DNA of 64,000 bases from Paracoccus sp. SMMA_5_TC (GTDB taxonomy: Bacteria > Pseudomonadota > Alphaproteobacteria > Rhodobacterales > Rhodobacteraceae). The stretch lies in NCBI RefSeq assembly GCF_009696685.2, contig NZ_CP102355.1:744001-808000 (forward strand). The letters run 5' to 3'. Positions 9,175 through 18,904 of this stretch are shown in pieces. A program made the position numbers and the translations under genes. The notes below the pieces were generated by a model, which had not been told where the DNA came from, ran no database searches, and worked only from the letters and a program-made list of their open reading frames with translations. The first letter of the stretch is position 1, and every line of letters begins with the position of its first letter.

Positions 9175-10104
9175 ATGCGCTATCAGCTGGACGATCTGGA
9201 AACCTTTCTGACGGTGATGGAACTGGGCACCATCACCGCCGCCGCCGCCCGGCTGAACCTGTCGAAATCGGTGGTCAGCAAGCGCATCGCCGATCTGGAA
9301 ACCGCGCTGGGGGCGGCGCTGTTTCGACGCAACGCCGGCCGCATCACCCCGACCGAGGCGGCGCTGCACCTGGCCGAGCGTTTGCGCCCGGCGCTGAACG
9401 AACTGGCCGCCGCGACCGAGGGCGCCGCCTGGCAGATGGACGGGCTGGCGCCGCTGCGCGGCCGGCTGTCGATTTCGGCCCCCATGAGCTTCGGCCTGCT
9501 GCATCTGGGCCCGATCATCGCCAGTTTCGCCGCACAGAACCCGCAGCTGGAAATCCTTGTCGATTACGATGACCGCAGCCGCGACCTCGTCCGCGACGGT
9601 TTCGACATCGCCCTGCGCATCGGCGATATCCGCGACCGGGCGCTGATGCAACGCAAGCTGTGCCAGGATGAAAGCATCGCCTGCGCCAGCCCCGAATATC
9701 TGCGCCAGCACGGCCAGCCGCGCAGCCTGGCCGATCTGCGCCAGCATCAGGTCATCGCCTACAGCCATGTCCCGAACAGCCTGCTGTGGCAGTTTCGCGA
9801 CCGCGACCGTTTCGTGTCGCCCCCGGTCAGTGGCAGATTGACCCTGAACAATGGCGAGGCGATCCGCTGCATGGCGGTGGCCGGACTGGGGTTGGCGATG
9901 CTGCCGGGCTTTATCGCCGCGCCGGCCCTGGCGCGGGGCGAGCTGCTGCGCATCCTGCCCGATCATCCCACGCGGCCCATGCCCATCGTGGCGCTGTGGC
10001 CGCCGGTCAACCCGATGCCGGCCAAGCTGCGCCGCTTTGTCGATCATCTGGCGGCGGCGCTGAAGCAGCCGCCCTGGCAATCGGCCCCTCAAAAGCCGTC
10101 GTGA
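9175..10104 (+). CDS. LysR-family transcriptional regulator
   Basis: 309 residues. The N-terminal winged helix-turn-helix (about 5-62: [38 protein letters not shown]) is typical, and the C-terminal effector domain includes the [23 protein letters not shown] and CASPEYL segments of the CrgA/DsdC-like subgroup that often controls quinone or aldehyde responses. It is divergent from the VOC dioxygenase, so that gene is its likely target; the downstream HutD-like gene is convergent and probably unrelated. DNA-binding, cytoplasmic. Confidence 0.9.
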   Translation: MRYQLDDLETFLTVMELGTITAAAARLNLSKSVVSKRIADLETALGAALFRRNAGRITPTEAALHLAERLRPALNELAAATEGAAWQMDGLAPLRGRLSISAPMSFGLLHLGPIIASFAAQNPQLEILVDYDDRSRDLVRDGFDIALRIGDIRDRALMQRKLCQDESIACASPEYLRQHGQPRSLADLRQHQVIAYSHVPNSLLWQFRDRDRFVSPPVSGRLTLNNGEAIRCMAVAGLGLAMLPGFIAAPALARGELLRILPDHPTRPMPIVALWPPVNPMPAKLRRFVDHLAAALKQPPWQSAPQKPS

Positions 10105-10137
10105 CAGGGCGCGGCCTTGAACCTTGGGGGCTGGCCT

Positions 10138-10722
10138 CTACGTGCCCAGGCAGGGGCTTATCCGCGCCACCCACAGCCCGGCGACCGGCCCGGGGTCCAG
10201 ATGCGCCAGCGCATCGGTGCAGATCACCGCATCCAGCGGCCCCAGTTCCAGCCGCCGACCCGCCAGATGCGCCACCACCGGCCGGGTGGCCAGCATCAGC
10301 GTCACCGCGCCGGCCCGTTCCCCCGCCGGTGGCAGCCCGTGGTCGGCGCGCAGCAGCACATGGGAAAAAACACCCCGCCGCGTCATCACGTTCAGGTCGC
10401 TGACCGGCCCCGCCAGCAGACGTGCCGAACTGGGAATATCGGCGGCAAAGGTCAGCGCCGGCCCGTCCATCACCACGCGCTGCGGCGGCAGGTCTGGAAG
10501 CTGCATTTCCAGCCCGGCGCCGCTCAGCACCGCCAGGCTGCGATCGATGCCCGGAAACAGCGAAAAGGCGCCATCCTCGGTCACGCCGGCCATGCTGACG
10601 CGCCAGTCGAAATCGTCCAGCCCGGCGCCGGGCGGACCGACCGCTACCTCGAGCGTTTCGCCGCGGCCGTTCTTCCACGGCATGCGGCGGTGATCGACGG
10701 CGCGCAGGATGCGCAGGGTCAT
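10138..10722 (-). CDS. HutD/Ves family protein
   Basis: 194-residue cupin-like protein. The family hallmarks are PWKNGRGETLE near the N-terminus, RVSMAGVTEDGAFSLFPGIDRSL in the middle and a VFSHVLL-type late strand. HutD occurs in histidine-utilisation operons and Ves is linked to cold-responsive growth in E. coli, but the activity is unsettled. No hut genes lie nearby. It sits directly downstream of, and overlaps by 4 bases with, the KdpE-like regulator, suggesting co-transcription with that two-component pair. Confidence 0.8.
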   Translation of the reverse strand: MTLRILRAVDHRRMPWKNGRGETLEVAVGPPGAGLDDFDWRVSMAGVTEDGAFSLFPGIDRSLAVLSGAGLEMQLPDLPPQRVVMDGPALTFAADIPSSARLLAGPVSDLNVMTRRGVFSHVLLRADHGLPPAGERAGAVTLMLATRPVVAHLAGRRLELGPLDAVICTDALAHLDPGPVAGLWVARISPCLGT

Positions 10723-11417
10723 GGGGCGGCCTCCTCGGGCGGGGCCCAGCGATAGCCGACGCCGGGCTCGGTCAGGATCAGTTCGGGGCGGGCGGGGTCG
10801 CGTTCAAGTTTCTGGCGCAGCTGGCCGATGAACACCCGCAGATAGGGCACGTCATCGACATGCGCCGGCCCCCAGACCAGTTGCAGCAGGCGATGATGGG
10901 TCATCACCCGGCCCGCATTGCCGACCAGCGCCGCCAGCAGGTCGAATTCCTTGGGCGTCAGCCGCAGCGCCACGCCATCGCGGCTGACCTGATGCCCGGC
11001 AAGGTCGATCACCAGCCCGCCATGACGCAGCACTTGCGCCGTCACCCCACGGCGCGGGCGCAGGCTGACGCGCAACCGGGCCAGCAACTCGCCGATGCCG
11101 AAGGGCTTGGCCACGAAATCGTCCGCCCCCATGTCCAGCGCCATGATCCGTTCCATTTCCTGGTCATGCGCCGACAGCACGATCACCGGCAGGTCCGAGC
11201 GCAGGCGCAGCCGCTCGATCACCTCCTTGCCGTTGATGTCGGGCAGGCCCAGGTCCAGAATCATCAGGTCGGGCTGGCGCGCCTGGGCCTGGGCCAGCGC
11301 CTCGGCCCCCGTCGCGGCCATGCAGATGTCATAGCCGGCGGCGACCAGCGCATGACCCAGGAAACGCTGGATCTGCGGTTCGTCATCGACGATCAGGATC
11401 AGCTGGCGGGCGCGCAT
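10719..11417 (-). CDS. kdpE: KdpE-like OmpR-family response regulator
   Basis: 232 residues. Receiver domain with phospho-acceptor Asp55 (LMILDLGLPD), conserved acidic pair at 11-12 and Lys104 (KPFGIGELLARLRVSLR), a segment highly characteristic of KdpE; the C-terminal winged helix carries LTPKEFDLLAALV. The ATG at 11417 overlaps the kinase stop as TGATG, so longer starts inside the kinase gene were rejected. KdpE normally activates kdpFABC in low potassium; no kdp transporter genes are in the window, but kup lies just beyond the kinase, which suggests control of that transporter (inference). Confidence 0.85.
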   Translation of the reverse strand: MRARQLILIVDDEPQIQRFLGHALVAAGYDICMAATGAEALAQAQARQPDLMILDLGLPDINGKEVIERLRLRSDLPVIVLSAHDQEMERIMALDMGADDFVAKPFGIGELLARLRVSLRPRRGVTAQVLRHGGLVIDLAGHQVSRDGVALRLTPKEFDLLAALVGNAGRVMTHHRLLQLVWGPAHVDDVPYLRVFIGQLRQKLERDPARPELILTEPGVGYRWAPPEEAAP

Positions 11418-13006
11418 CAGCCCGTCCCCGTCGAGGCTGCGGCACGTGCCTGCGCCGGCGGCGCGACGGGCAGCGGCAGGTGCAGCTCGACCAGCCCGCC
11501 GCCGGCGCTGCTGCGCGCCGCGCGTATCCGTCCGCCCAGAGCCCGCGCCATGCCCTTGCAGATCGGCAGGCCCAGCCCGGTTCCGGGTGGCGCCCCGGCC
11601 ATATCGGCGGCATTGATCCATTCCGCCAGCCGCGGCGGCAGGCCGGGGCCGGCGTCCTGCACCGCCAGCACCAGTTCGTCGCCATCGGCGCGACCGGAAA
11701 GGCGGATGGGATCCTGGCCGTATTTGGCGGCATTTTCCAGCAGGTTGAACAACGCCTGCTCCAGCAAGCCGGCTTCGGCGCGGATCATCGGCAGGCCCGC
11801 CGCCTCGGCCTGGATGCGCAGGCGCGGCCAGGTCCGGCGCGCGCGTGTCACCGCCGCCTGGGCCACGTCGCCAGCATCGACCCAGGCCAGTTGCGCGGCG
11901 ATGCCGGTTTGCAGCCGGGTCAGCTGCAACAGCTTTTCGACATAACGCGCCAGACGCTGGGCATCCTCCTCGATGGCGGCCAGCAGATCGACTTGCGAGG
12001 CCGGCGGCAGCGTTTCGCCCAGTTCGCGCAGCGTGGTCACCGCGCCCAGGATGGTGGCCAGCGGCGTGCGCAGGTCATGCGACAACGAGGCCAGCAGCGC
12101 CGCCCGGGTTTCCTCGGCCGCGGCGCGGCGGCGCTCGGCCTCGGCCTCTTCGGCCAGCGTCAGACGGGCCAGCGCCTGTTCGGTCTGGCCCAGCACAAGC
12201 TGGATCGCCTGTTCGCGCCATTCGCGGTCGCGCCGGTCGGGCGACAGGCGGGCATGGCCCAGCACCAGCCGGTTCTGTCCCGCCTCGCCCAGCGGATAGA
12301 AACTCAGGCGCGAGCCGCTCCAGCCCTGGGCAGCGGCGATTTCGGGGCGGCCGCGGCGCAGGGCAATGTCGGCGGCATCAAGATCGCGCGGATCGGGCAC
12401 GAAATCCGTCGGCAGCGCTGACAGCGCCTGCAACCCCTCGGCGCCGGGGGCAAGCGCGATCACCGGCCCGGCCACCAGCCGGTGCAGGTGGTGCAGCGCC
12501 ACCGCGGTCACCTGATCGGCCGCGCGGACGCCGGCCAGGTCGGTGCTGACCCGCGACAGCACCTCAAGCGCGGCGGCTCGACCTTGCGCGGCATCGACCT
12601 GTTCGCGCAGCCGCCCGGCCAGAAGCCCGGTCAGGCTGGCGGTCAGCAGGAACACCGCCACCGTGACCACATCATGGGGCTGCTCGATATGCAGGGTGAA
12701 ATGCGGCTCGACGAACAGGAAATTGAAGGCCGCGATCGCGCCCAGAGCGCTGGCCAGACCTACCCAGAAGCCAAAGGCCGCGGCGCTGATGAGCACGCTG
12801 GCCAGAAACAGCAGGATCGAGACGTTTTCGGGCAGCCAGTCGTGCAGAACCCGCGCCGCCCAGGTGACCGAGGCCAAGAGCAGCCCGGCCCCGACCAGCC
12901 CGGCCAGGCTGGGGGCGGTGCTCCAGCGGCGGGGCGGCAAGGGGGGTGGCGGGTTCTGATCCGGGCTCATGCGGCGATCTGGCGCGATGGCGGCGGCCTT
13001 GTCCAT
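11417..13006 (-). CDS. KdpD-like sensor histidine kinase lacking the N-terminal KdpD/USP domains
   Basis: 529 residues, far below the roughly 890 of full KdpD. It begins with a Pro-rich cytoplasmic tail, then four closely packed membrane helices (about 33-135, the DUF4118 module), a GAF-like linker, and a kinase core: His310 in LASLSHDLRTPL, Asn425 in FNLLENAAKYG, DAGPGLP and GTGLGLPICKGM. The N-terminal P-loop/KdpD and universal-stress domains are absent; the frame upstream is not open, so this is not simply a wrong start. It faces kup across a 108-base divergent gap. Probably an inner-membrane potassium or osmotic sensor working with the regulator downstream. Confidence 0.85.
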   Translation of the reverse strand: MDKAAAIAPDRRMSPDQNPPPPLPPRRWSTAPSLAGLVGAGLLLASVTWAARVLHDWLPENVSILLFLASVLISAAAFGFWVGLASALGAIAAFNFLFVEPHFTLHIEQPHDVVTVAVFLLTASLTGLLAGRLREQVDAAQGRAAALEVLSRVSTDLAGVRAADQVTAVALHHLHRLVAGPVIALAPGAEGLQALSALPTDFVPDPRDLDAADIALRRGRPEIAAAQGWSGSRLSFYPLGEAGQNRLVLGHARLSPDRRDREWREQAIQLVLGQTEQALARLTLAEEAEAERRRAAAEETRAALLASLSHDLRTPLATILGAVTTLRELGETLPPASQVDLLAAIEEDAQRLARYVEKLLQLTRLQTGIAAQLAWVDAGDVAQAAVTRARRTWPRLRIQAEAAGLPMIRAEAGLLEQALFNLLENAAKYGQDPIRLSGRADGDELVLAVQDAGPGLPPRLAEWINAADMAGAPPGTGLGLPICKGMARALGGRIRAARSSAGGGLVELHLPLPVAPPAQARAAASTGTG

Positions 13007-13114
13007 GGTCTTTACGAAATCCTTACGCCGGGGGCGCAGTTCCCTGTCGATCCCTTATGCCGACAGGGCGCATCCTGCCTGCCTGCGCCGGCGGGTCCGG
13101 CAAAAGGGAATCAC

Positions 13115-15016
13115 ATGGCAAGTCTGGAAACCGAACTGCACACAATTCCGCCACGCCGGGCCGGGCTGGCGCAGCTTTCGCTGGCCGCGATCGGGGTGGT
13201 CTATGGCGACATCGGCACCTCGCCGCTTTATGCCTTTCGCGAGGCGATGCATGCCGCCGGCGCCAGCCACGGCCAGGTGCTGCGCGCCGATGTGCTGGGG
13301 GTGCTGTCGCTGATCGTCTGGGCGCTGGTGCTGATCGTGACGGTGAAATACGTGCTGATCCTGATGCGCGCCGACAACGAGGGCGAAGGCGGCACGCTGT
13401 CGCTGCTGGCGCTGGCCCAGCGCGCCCTGGGCCGGCCGAACCGCGCCATCCTGGTGCTGGGCATGCTGGGGGCGGCGCTGTTTTACGGCGATGCCGCCAT
13501 CACCCCGGCGATTTCGGTGCTGTCCGCGGTCGAGGGGCTGAAGCTGGTGACCCATCAGGTCGAACCCTTCATCCAGCCCATCGCCATCGCCATCATCGTC
13601 GGCCTGTTCCTGGTCCAGCAGCGCGGCACCCAGGCGGTGGCGCGGTTCTTCGGGCCCATCACGCTGCTGTGGTTTCTGGTCATGGCCGCGGCGGGAACGC
13701 ATTGGATGCTGCGCGACCCCGAGGTTCTGGCGGCGCTGAACCCGCTCTACGCGCTGCATTTCATGCTGCAGAACGGCCGGTTGGGGCTGATGGTGCTGGG
13801 GGCGGTCTTTCTGGCGGTGACCGGGGCCGAGGCGCTTTATGCCGACATGGGCCATTTCGGCCGCCGCCCGATCCAGGTCGCCTGGCTGTTCGTGGCCTTT
13901 CCGGCGCTGCTGCTGACCTATTTCGGTCAGGGGGCGCTGGTGCTGTCCAACCCCTCGGCCATGGCCAACCCGTTTTACCTGATGTTTCCGTCCTGGGCGC
14001 TGCTGCCGGTGGTGATCCTGGCCACGCTGGCGACGATCATCGCCAGCCAGGCGGTGATCACCGGCGCCTATTCGCTGACCCGGCAGGCGGTGCAGCTGCG
14101 CATGTTCCCGCGCATGAAGATCCGCCACACCTCGGACGAACATCAGGGCCAGATCTACATGCCCGGGGTCAACCGCTGGCTGATGGTGGCGGTGCTGGCG
14201 CTGGTGGTAATCTTCGGCTCGTCCTCGCGGCTGGCCTCGGCCTATGGCATCGCGGTGACCGGCACCATGGTCATCACCGCCACGCTGGCCATGGTGGTGG
14301 CGCATAGGCACTGGCGGCTGCCGCTGTGGCTGTCGGTGGCGATGATGCTGCCGTTCCTGGCGCTGGACCTGACCTTTCTGGGCGCCAACCTGATGAAGAT
14401 CCACGACGGCGGCTATGTGCCGCTGGGCCTGGCGGCGCTGGTGCTGATCGTCATGGCCAGCTGGATGCGCGGCAGCGCCGTGGTCACCGCCAAGGACCGC
14501 GAACTGGAACTGCCGCTGGACGTGCTGCTGGCGCAGCTGGCGCGATCCGACAGCATCGCCACCGTGCCGGGGACGGCGGTGTTCCTGACCTCGACCCCCG
14601 ACCTGGCGCCCTCGGCGCTGCTGCACAGTCTCAAGCATTTCAAGTCGCTGCACGAACAGAACGTGATCCTGACCATCACCACCGCCGAGGTGCCGCGCCT
14701 GCCCGACAGCCAGCGGGTGAGGATCGAGGACATCAACGACCGCTTCCGCCGGGTCGAACTGTGCTATGGCTATGCCGAGGAACCCGACGTGCCGCAGGCG
14801 CTGCTGCTGTGCCGGCGCCAGGGCTGGAAATTCGACATCATGGCGACATCCTTCATCCTGTCGCGGCGGCGCATCCGAATCGCTGCCCGCAGCCGGGTGC
14901 CGGCCTGGCAGGGCAAGCTGTTCATCGCGCTGTCGCGCAATGCCGCCGGCGCCTCGGATTATTTCCGCATCCCCGCCGGCCGCGTGGTCGAGATCGGGGC
15001 GCAGATGAACATCTAG
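13115..15016 (+). CDS. kup: Potassium uptake protein Kup
   Basis: Proton-coupled low-affinity potassium transporter of the inner membrane. 633 residues: the signature GVVYGDIGTSPLYAFREA near the N-terminus, the glutamate-rich NEGEGGTLSLLAL segment, about 12 hydrophobic helices up to residue 450, and a hydrophilic C-terminal domain. The ATG at 13115 follows AAAAGGGA and starts just before the first helix; longer upstream frames run through the divergent kinase gene and are rejected. Its stop shares the palindrome CTAG with the stop of the convergent AbrB-type gene. Regulation by the divergent KdpDE-like pair is plausible. Confidence 0.94.
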   Translation: MASLETELHTIPPRRAGLAQLSLAAIGVVYGDIGTSPLYAFREAMHAAGASHGQVLRADVLGVLSLIVWALVLIVTVKYVLILMRADNEGEGGTLSLLALAQRALGRPNRAILVLGMLGAALFYGDAAITPAISVLSAVEGLKLVTHQVEPFIQPIAIAIIVGLFLVQQRGTQAVARFFGPITLLWFLVMAAAGTHWMLRDPEVLAALNPLYALHFMLQNGRLGLMVLGAVFLAVTGAEALYADMGHFGRRPIQVAWLFVAFPALLLTYFGQGALVLSNPSAMANPFYLMFPSWALLPVVILATLATIIASQAVITGAYSLTRQAVQLRMFPRMKIRHTSDEHQGQIYMPGVNRWLMVAVLALVVIFGSSSRLASAYGIAVTGTMVITATLAMVVAHRHWRLPLWLSVAMMLPFLALDLTFLGANLMKIHDGGYVPLGLAALVLIVMASWMRGSAVVTAKDRELELPLDVLLAQLARSDSIATVPGTAVFLTSTPDLAPSALLHSLKHFKSLHEQNVILTITTAEVPRLPDSQRVRIEDINDRFRRVELCYGYAEEPDVPQALLLCRRQGWKFDIMATSFILSRRRIRIAARSRVPAWQGKLFIALSRNAAGASDYFRIPAGRVVEIGAQMNI

Positions 15017-16137
15017 CCCCCCTCGCGCTGGCGCCGGCGCGCCCAGGCGGCAACCACCGGCGCCAGCACGATCACCAGGATCATGCGCAACAGGTGATGG
15101 CATACGACATAGGCCAGATCGGCGCCGGCAATGATGGCGATCACCACCATTTCCGCCTGCCCGCCGGGCACAAAGGCCAGAAACGCCTCGAGCCCCGGCG
15201 CCAGACCCAGGGCCACGATGACCTCGATCATCACCAGACTCAGCCCGGCCAGCGCCAGCGCATGGACTGCTCCGGCAGCGACATGGCGACGCAGTTCGCG
15301 CAGGGTTATGCCTGCGTATTTCACCCCCACCGCGATGCCGATGAAAAGCTGCGCGGCCTGGATCATCGCCGCCGGGGGGCGCTGCGTGATCAGACCGGCC
15401 AGCGACAGCGCGGCGGTCAGGATCATCGGCCCCAGGATCGAGGCGCCGAACATGCCCATGCGCTGCGCGCCCAGCCAGCCCAGGATCCCCGCGCCGATCA
15501 TCAGCAGGATTTCCCCCAGCCCAACCGCCGCCAGCGGCGCGCCGGGCGCCTGCGACAGATCGACCGCCCAGCCCGCGTGCAGGATCAGTGGCGCGGCGGT
15601 GACGATGACCAGCACCCGGGTGGCATGGATCAGCGACAGCGCCCTTATGTCGCCTCCGGCCTCTTCGCCGAACACCAGCATGTCCTGCAGCCCGCCGGGC
15701 ATGGCGCCATACCAGGCCGTGGCCGGATCGAAACCGAAGCCGCGGCGCAGCAGCGGATAACCGACCAGCGCGATCGCCGCCACAAAGACGGGCACCAGGG
15801 CCAGAGACATGGCCATGCCGGGCATTTGCGCCAGCACCTGCGGCGTGATTGCCGCTCCGACAGCCACGCCCAGAAAGCTGCGCATGGCGGTGCCCAGACG
15901 CCCCGCCCCGGTCAGCGGCAGCCCCACAAGCGCCGCCAGCAGACAGGCCAGCATCGGCCCCAGCAGCAGCGGCAGCGGCAGGCCAAGCGCGACGAAGCCG
16001 GTCGCGCCCAGCGCGGCCACGCCAAATGTCAGCACCCTGCGCCCGAACAGTCCCATCTCGCGCCCCATACCCGCTGCCTGCCATGGCCGTGCCGGCCTGT
16101 CCATGGTGCGGCTGACAATCCTTGTCGTCTGCGCCAT
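15013..16137 (-). CDS. AbrB-family membrane protein (AbrB/AmoA-like, putative transporter)
   Basis: 374 residues, almost entirely hydrophobic, with two internally similar halves that each contain a PLLLGPML/GLLGA-like helix pair. Matches the membrane AbrB family, often misnamed ammonia monooxygenase or regulator; substrate and role are unknown. The ATG at 16137 is chosen because GAGGG sits about 8 bases upstream; longer in-frame starts run into the divergent glyoxalase start region, and shorter Met codons (16104, 16068) lack a comparable site. Convergent with kup, sharing 4 bases at the stops. Confidence 0.75.
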   Translation of the reverse strand: MAQTTRIVSRTMDRPARPWQAAGMGREMGLFGRRVLTFGVAALGATGFVALGLPLPLLLGPMLACLLAALVGLPLTGAGRLGTAMRSFLGVAVGAAITPQVLAQMPGMAMSLALVPVFVAAIALVGYPLLRRGFGFDPATAWYGAMPGGLQDMLVFGEEAGGDIRALSLIHATRVLVIVTAAPLILHAGWAVDLSQAPGAPLAAVGLGEILLMIGAGILGWLGAQRMGMFGASILGPMILTAALSLAGLITQRPPAAMIQAAQLFIGIAVGVKYAGITLRELRRHVAAGAVHALALAGLSLVMIEVIVALGLAPGLEAFLAFVPGGQAEMVVIAIIAGADLAYVVCHHLLRMILVIVLAPVVAAWARRRQREGG

Positions 16138-16168
16138 AACGACACCCTCGCCAGCACAGGAGATTCGC

Positions 16169-16564
16169 ATGGCCCGCGCCATTCACAGCATGATTCGCGT
16201 TCTCGACGAAGCGCGCTCGGTCGGCTTCTATCGCGAAGCCTTCGGGCTAGAGGTGGCCGACCGGCTGGATTTTCCCGATTTCACCCTGGTCTATCTGGCC
16301 AATGCGGAAAACGATTTCGAACTGGAACTGACCATCAACAAGGGCCGCAGCCAGCCCTATGACCTGGGCGACGGTTATGGGCATCTGGCGCTGTCGGTCG
16401 ACGATCTCGAGGCCGAGCATGCAAGGTTGACCGCTGCCGGGCTGGCGCCGCGCAAGATCGTCGATTTCGCCCCGGCCGGCGAGGTTGTCGCACGCTTCTT
16501 CTTCATCGCCGATCCGGACGGCTACCAGATCGAGGTTCTTCAGCGCGGCGGCCGCTACCGCTAG
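16169..16564 (+). CDS. gloA: Lactoylglutathione lyase (glyoxalase I)
   Basis: 131 residues. Isomerises the methylglyoxal-glutathione hemithioacetal to S-lactoylglutathione. All four metal ligands of the family are present: His6, Glu53, His72 and Glu122, with the RSVGFYREAFGLEV and YGHLALSVDD segments. The start follows CAGGAGA; longer in-frame extensions overlap the divergent AbrB-type gene and were rejected. The promoter region is shared with that gene (31-base gap). Cytoplasmic. Confidence 0.93.
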   Translation: MARAIHSMIRVLDEARSVGFYREAFGLEVADRLDFPDFTLVYLANAENDFELELTINKGRSQPYDLGDGYGHLALSVDDLEAEHARLTAAGLAPRKIVDFAPAGEVVARFFFIADPDGYQIEVLQRGGRYR

Positions 16565-16657
16565 GCGGCCGGCGTCGGGCGAATCCGGGCTTGCATGTGC
16601 GGCGCTGCTGCGACATTGACCCCGGGTAACCCCCTTTGCCCGACAGGCGGATCGCGC

Positions 16658-17845
16658 ATGAAATCCTTGACCATCGGCGGCCGGCTGCGGTGGCTGGCGC
16701 GGGCCCTTGGCCCGGCCATCGGGCGCGGCTCGGCGCAGGAGGCGTTGCGCGCCGCCCTGGGGGCGGTGGTCGGACTGGCGGTGGCGGGGCTGTTTCTGCT
16801 GTCGCCCTCGGCCGATCTGCGGCTGGGGCTGGCGATGATCGCCCCCTTCGGTGCCACCTCGGTCCTGGTATTCGCAGTGCCGAACAGCCCGCTGGCACAG
16901 CCCTGGTCGGCGGTGGTGGGCAATGGCGCGGCGGCGCTGGTCGGGCTGGGCGCCTGCCTTTGGGTGCCCGACCCGCTGTGGCGCATCGCGCTGGCCGTCG
17001 GGCTGTCGATCGCGGCGATGATCCCCCTGCGCGCCGTGCATCCGCCGGCGGGGGCGGTGGCGATGACGGCGGCGATGAACCCCGATGCCCTGCGCGAGAT
17101 GGGCCTGCGCTTCGTGCTGACGCCGGTGCTGGCGGGCACGGTGGCGCTGGTGCTGATCGCCATGGCCTATGCGCGGCTGACCGGCCGGCGCTATCCGTTT
17201 CGCCAGTTCGACGAGCCCGGCCCGCATGGCACCGCCGATCACCCGGCGATCGAGCGGCTGGGCCTGTCGCGCGACGAGCTTTCCGACATCCTGCAACGCT
17301 ATCGCCAATCGCTGAACCTGGGGGTCGAGGATCTGGCACGGCTGATCGGCGCGGCGGAATTGCAGGCGGCCACTCACCTGACCGGGCCGATGACCGCGGC
17401 CGACATGATGTCGCGCGACCTGATCACCGTCGCCCCCGACAGCCGCCTGTCCGAGGTCGCCGACCTGTTCCGGCACCACGGCTTCACGGCCCTGCCGGTG
17501 GTCGAAGGCGATGACCGCTATTGCGGCATCATTTTCCAGCTGCATCTGATCCGCCGCGCGCGCGAGGATGCGTTTCGTCATGACAGGCGGCTTCTTGCGG
17601 CGCTGGAACATCTGCTGGGCCGGAACGGGCCGGCAGTGCGTGCCGCCCAGGTGATGCAGACCGATGCGCCGCGCGCCGCCCCCGACACGCCCATCGCCGC
17701 CCTGCTGCCGCTGCTGGCCTCGGGCGATTGCGATGCCGTGCCGGTGCTGGAAGGTGATCGCATCGTCGGCATCGTCACCCAGACCGACCTGATTTCGGCG
17801 CTGGCGCGCCACAGCCTGCGCCGTGAACTGGTTGCCGAGGGATGA
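16658..17845 (+). CDS. HPP-family membrane protein with two CBS domains
   Basis: 395 residues. N-terminal half (about 25-175) has four or more hydrophobic helices and the HPP motif in RAVHPPAGAVAM; this family has been linked to nitrite transport across membranes in plants and cyanobacteria, which is only family-level knowledge here. The C-terminal half (about 235-390) holds a CBS pair, seen in SRLSEVADLFRHHGFTALPVV and the later DAVPVLEGDRIVGIVTQTDL, which usually binds adenine nucleotides and gates activity. The start at 16658 is preferred to an upstream in-frame codon because it gives the compact MKSLTIGG N-terminus. Inner membrane. Confidence 0.85.
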   Translation: MKSLTIGGRLRWLARALGPAIGRGSAQEALRAALGAVVGLAVAGLFLLSPSADLRLGLAMIAPFGATSVLVFAVPNSPLAQPWSAVVGNGAAALVGLGACLWVPDPLWRIALAVGLSIAAMIPLRAVHPPAGAVAMTAAMNPDALREMGLRFVLTPVLAGTVALVLIAMAYARLTGRRYPFRQFDEPGPHGTADHPAIERLGLSRDELSDILQRYRQSLNLGVEDLARLIGAAELQAATHLTGPMTAADMMSRDLITVAPDSRLSEVADLFRHHGFTALPVVEGDDRYCGIIFQLHLIRRAREDAFRHDRRLLAALEHLLGRNGPAVRAAQVMQTDAPRAAPDTPIAALLPLLASGDCDAVPVLEGDRIVGIVTQTDLISALARHSLRRELVAEG

Positions 17846-17932
17846 CGGTCACGGCCTGCCGGCGCCAGCCGCATTGCAGAACCGCGAAGGGCGGGGCAAT
17901 CTGGCGCGGTGCCACAACCTGCACGAGGAATC

Positions 17933-18895
17933 ATGACCCCCACCCGGCTTGGTGCCGTGGCCATCGGCCGCAACGAAGGCGAACGGCTGAAGGCCTGCCT
18001 GCGCTCGCTGGTCGGGCACTGCGATCCCGTCGTCTATGTCGACAGCGGCTCGGCCGATGACAGCGTGGCCTTTGCCCGCGACCTTGGCGTGATCGTGGTC
18101 GAACTGGACAGCGCCATCCCCTTTACCGCCGCCCGCGCCCGCAACGCCGGGTTTCAGGCGCTGGAACAGGCCGGCAGCCCCGAGCTGGTGCAATTCGTCG
18201 ATGGCGATTGCCGGGTCGAGCCGGAATGGTTGCAGGCCGGCATGGCGGCGCTGCACGACGATCCCCGGCTGGGCCTGGTCACCGGCTGGCGCGGGGAAAT
18301 CCACCCCACCGCCACCGTCTACAACCAGATGTGCGAGGTGGACTGGCGCCGCCCCGCCGGGCCGATCACCGCCTGCGGCGGCGACATGATGGTGCGCGCC
18401 GCAGCCTTTCGCCAGATCGGCGGCTTCGACCCTGTCGTGATCGCGGCCGAGGATGACGAATTCTGCCTGCGACTGGCCCGCGCCGGCTGGCGCCTGCTGC
18501 GGCTGCCGGTGCAGATGACCTGGCACGACGCCGACATGACCCGCTTTGGCCAGTGGTGGCAGCGCACGATCCGCAACGGCCACGGCTTTGCCCAGGTCGG
18601 CGCCATGCACCCGCCCTATTTCCGGCGCGAACGGCTGCGGGTCTGGGTCTATGGGCTGGTGCTGCCGCTGCTGGGCCTTTTGGGGCTGCTTGTCAGCCGC
18701 TGGCTGCTGCTGGCGGTGCTGGCGGCCTATGCGCTGTCGTGGTGGAAAACCGCGCGCGGCCTGTCCGGGCGGCCAATGGCCTGGCGGCAGGCGGGACTGC
18801 TGACGCTGGCCAAGATCCCCAACCTGATCGGGATGCTGACATTTTATCGCCGCCGGTGGCTGGGGCGGGACATGCGTATTATCGAGTATAAATAG
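17933..18895 (+). CDS. Family 2 glycosyltransferase
   Basis: 320 residues, GT-A fold. Nucleotide-sugar binding region VDSGSADDSV, the DXD-like metal site in QFVDGDCRVEPEW, an acidic ED motif in AAEDDEFCLRLARAG, and one or two C-terminal membrane helices (about 238-275) suggest an inner-membrane-bound enzyme. The ATG at 17933 follows GAGGAAT. The stop is 9 bases before the oxidoreductase/epimerase fusion gene, so the two are probably one transcription unit acting on a sugar or glycolipid. Donor and acceptor are unknown. Confidence 0.87.
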   Translation: MTPTRLGAVAIGRNEGERLKACLRSLVGHCDPVVYVDSGSADDSVAFARDLGVIVVELDSAIPFTAARARNAGFQALEQAGSPELVQFVDGDCRVEPEWLQAGMAALHDDPRLGLVTGWRGEIHPTATVYNQMCEVDWRRPAGPITACGGDMMVRAAAFRQIGGFDPVVIAAEDDEFCLRLARAGWRLLRLPVQMTWHDADMTRFGQWWQRTIRNGHGFAQVGAMHPPYFRRERLRVWVYGLVLPLLGLLGLLVSRWLLLAVLAAYALSWWKTARGLSGRPMAWRQAGLLTLAKIPNLIGMLTFYRRRWLGRDMRIIEYK

Positions 18896-18904
18896 GAGTT
18901 TTCC

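Noticed and set aside
13055..16186. 1043-codon minus-strand frame across kup and the AbrB-type gene
   Set aside because: Shadow frame: GC-biased sequence without motifs, while kup and the 374-residue membrane protein are well supported.
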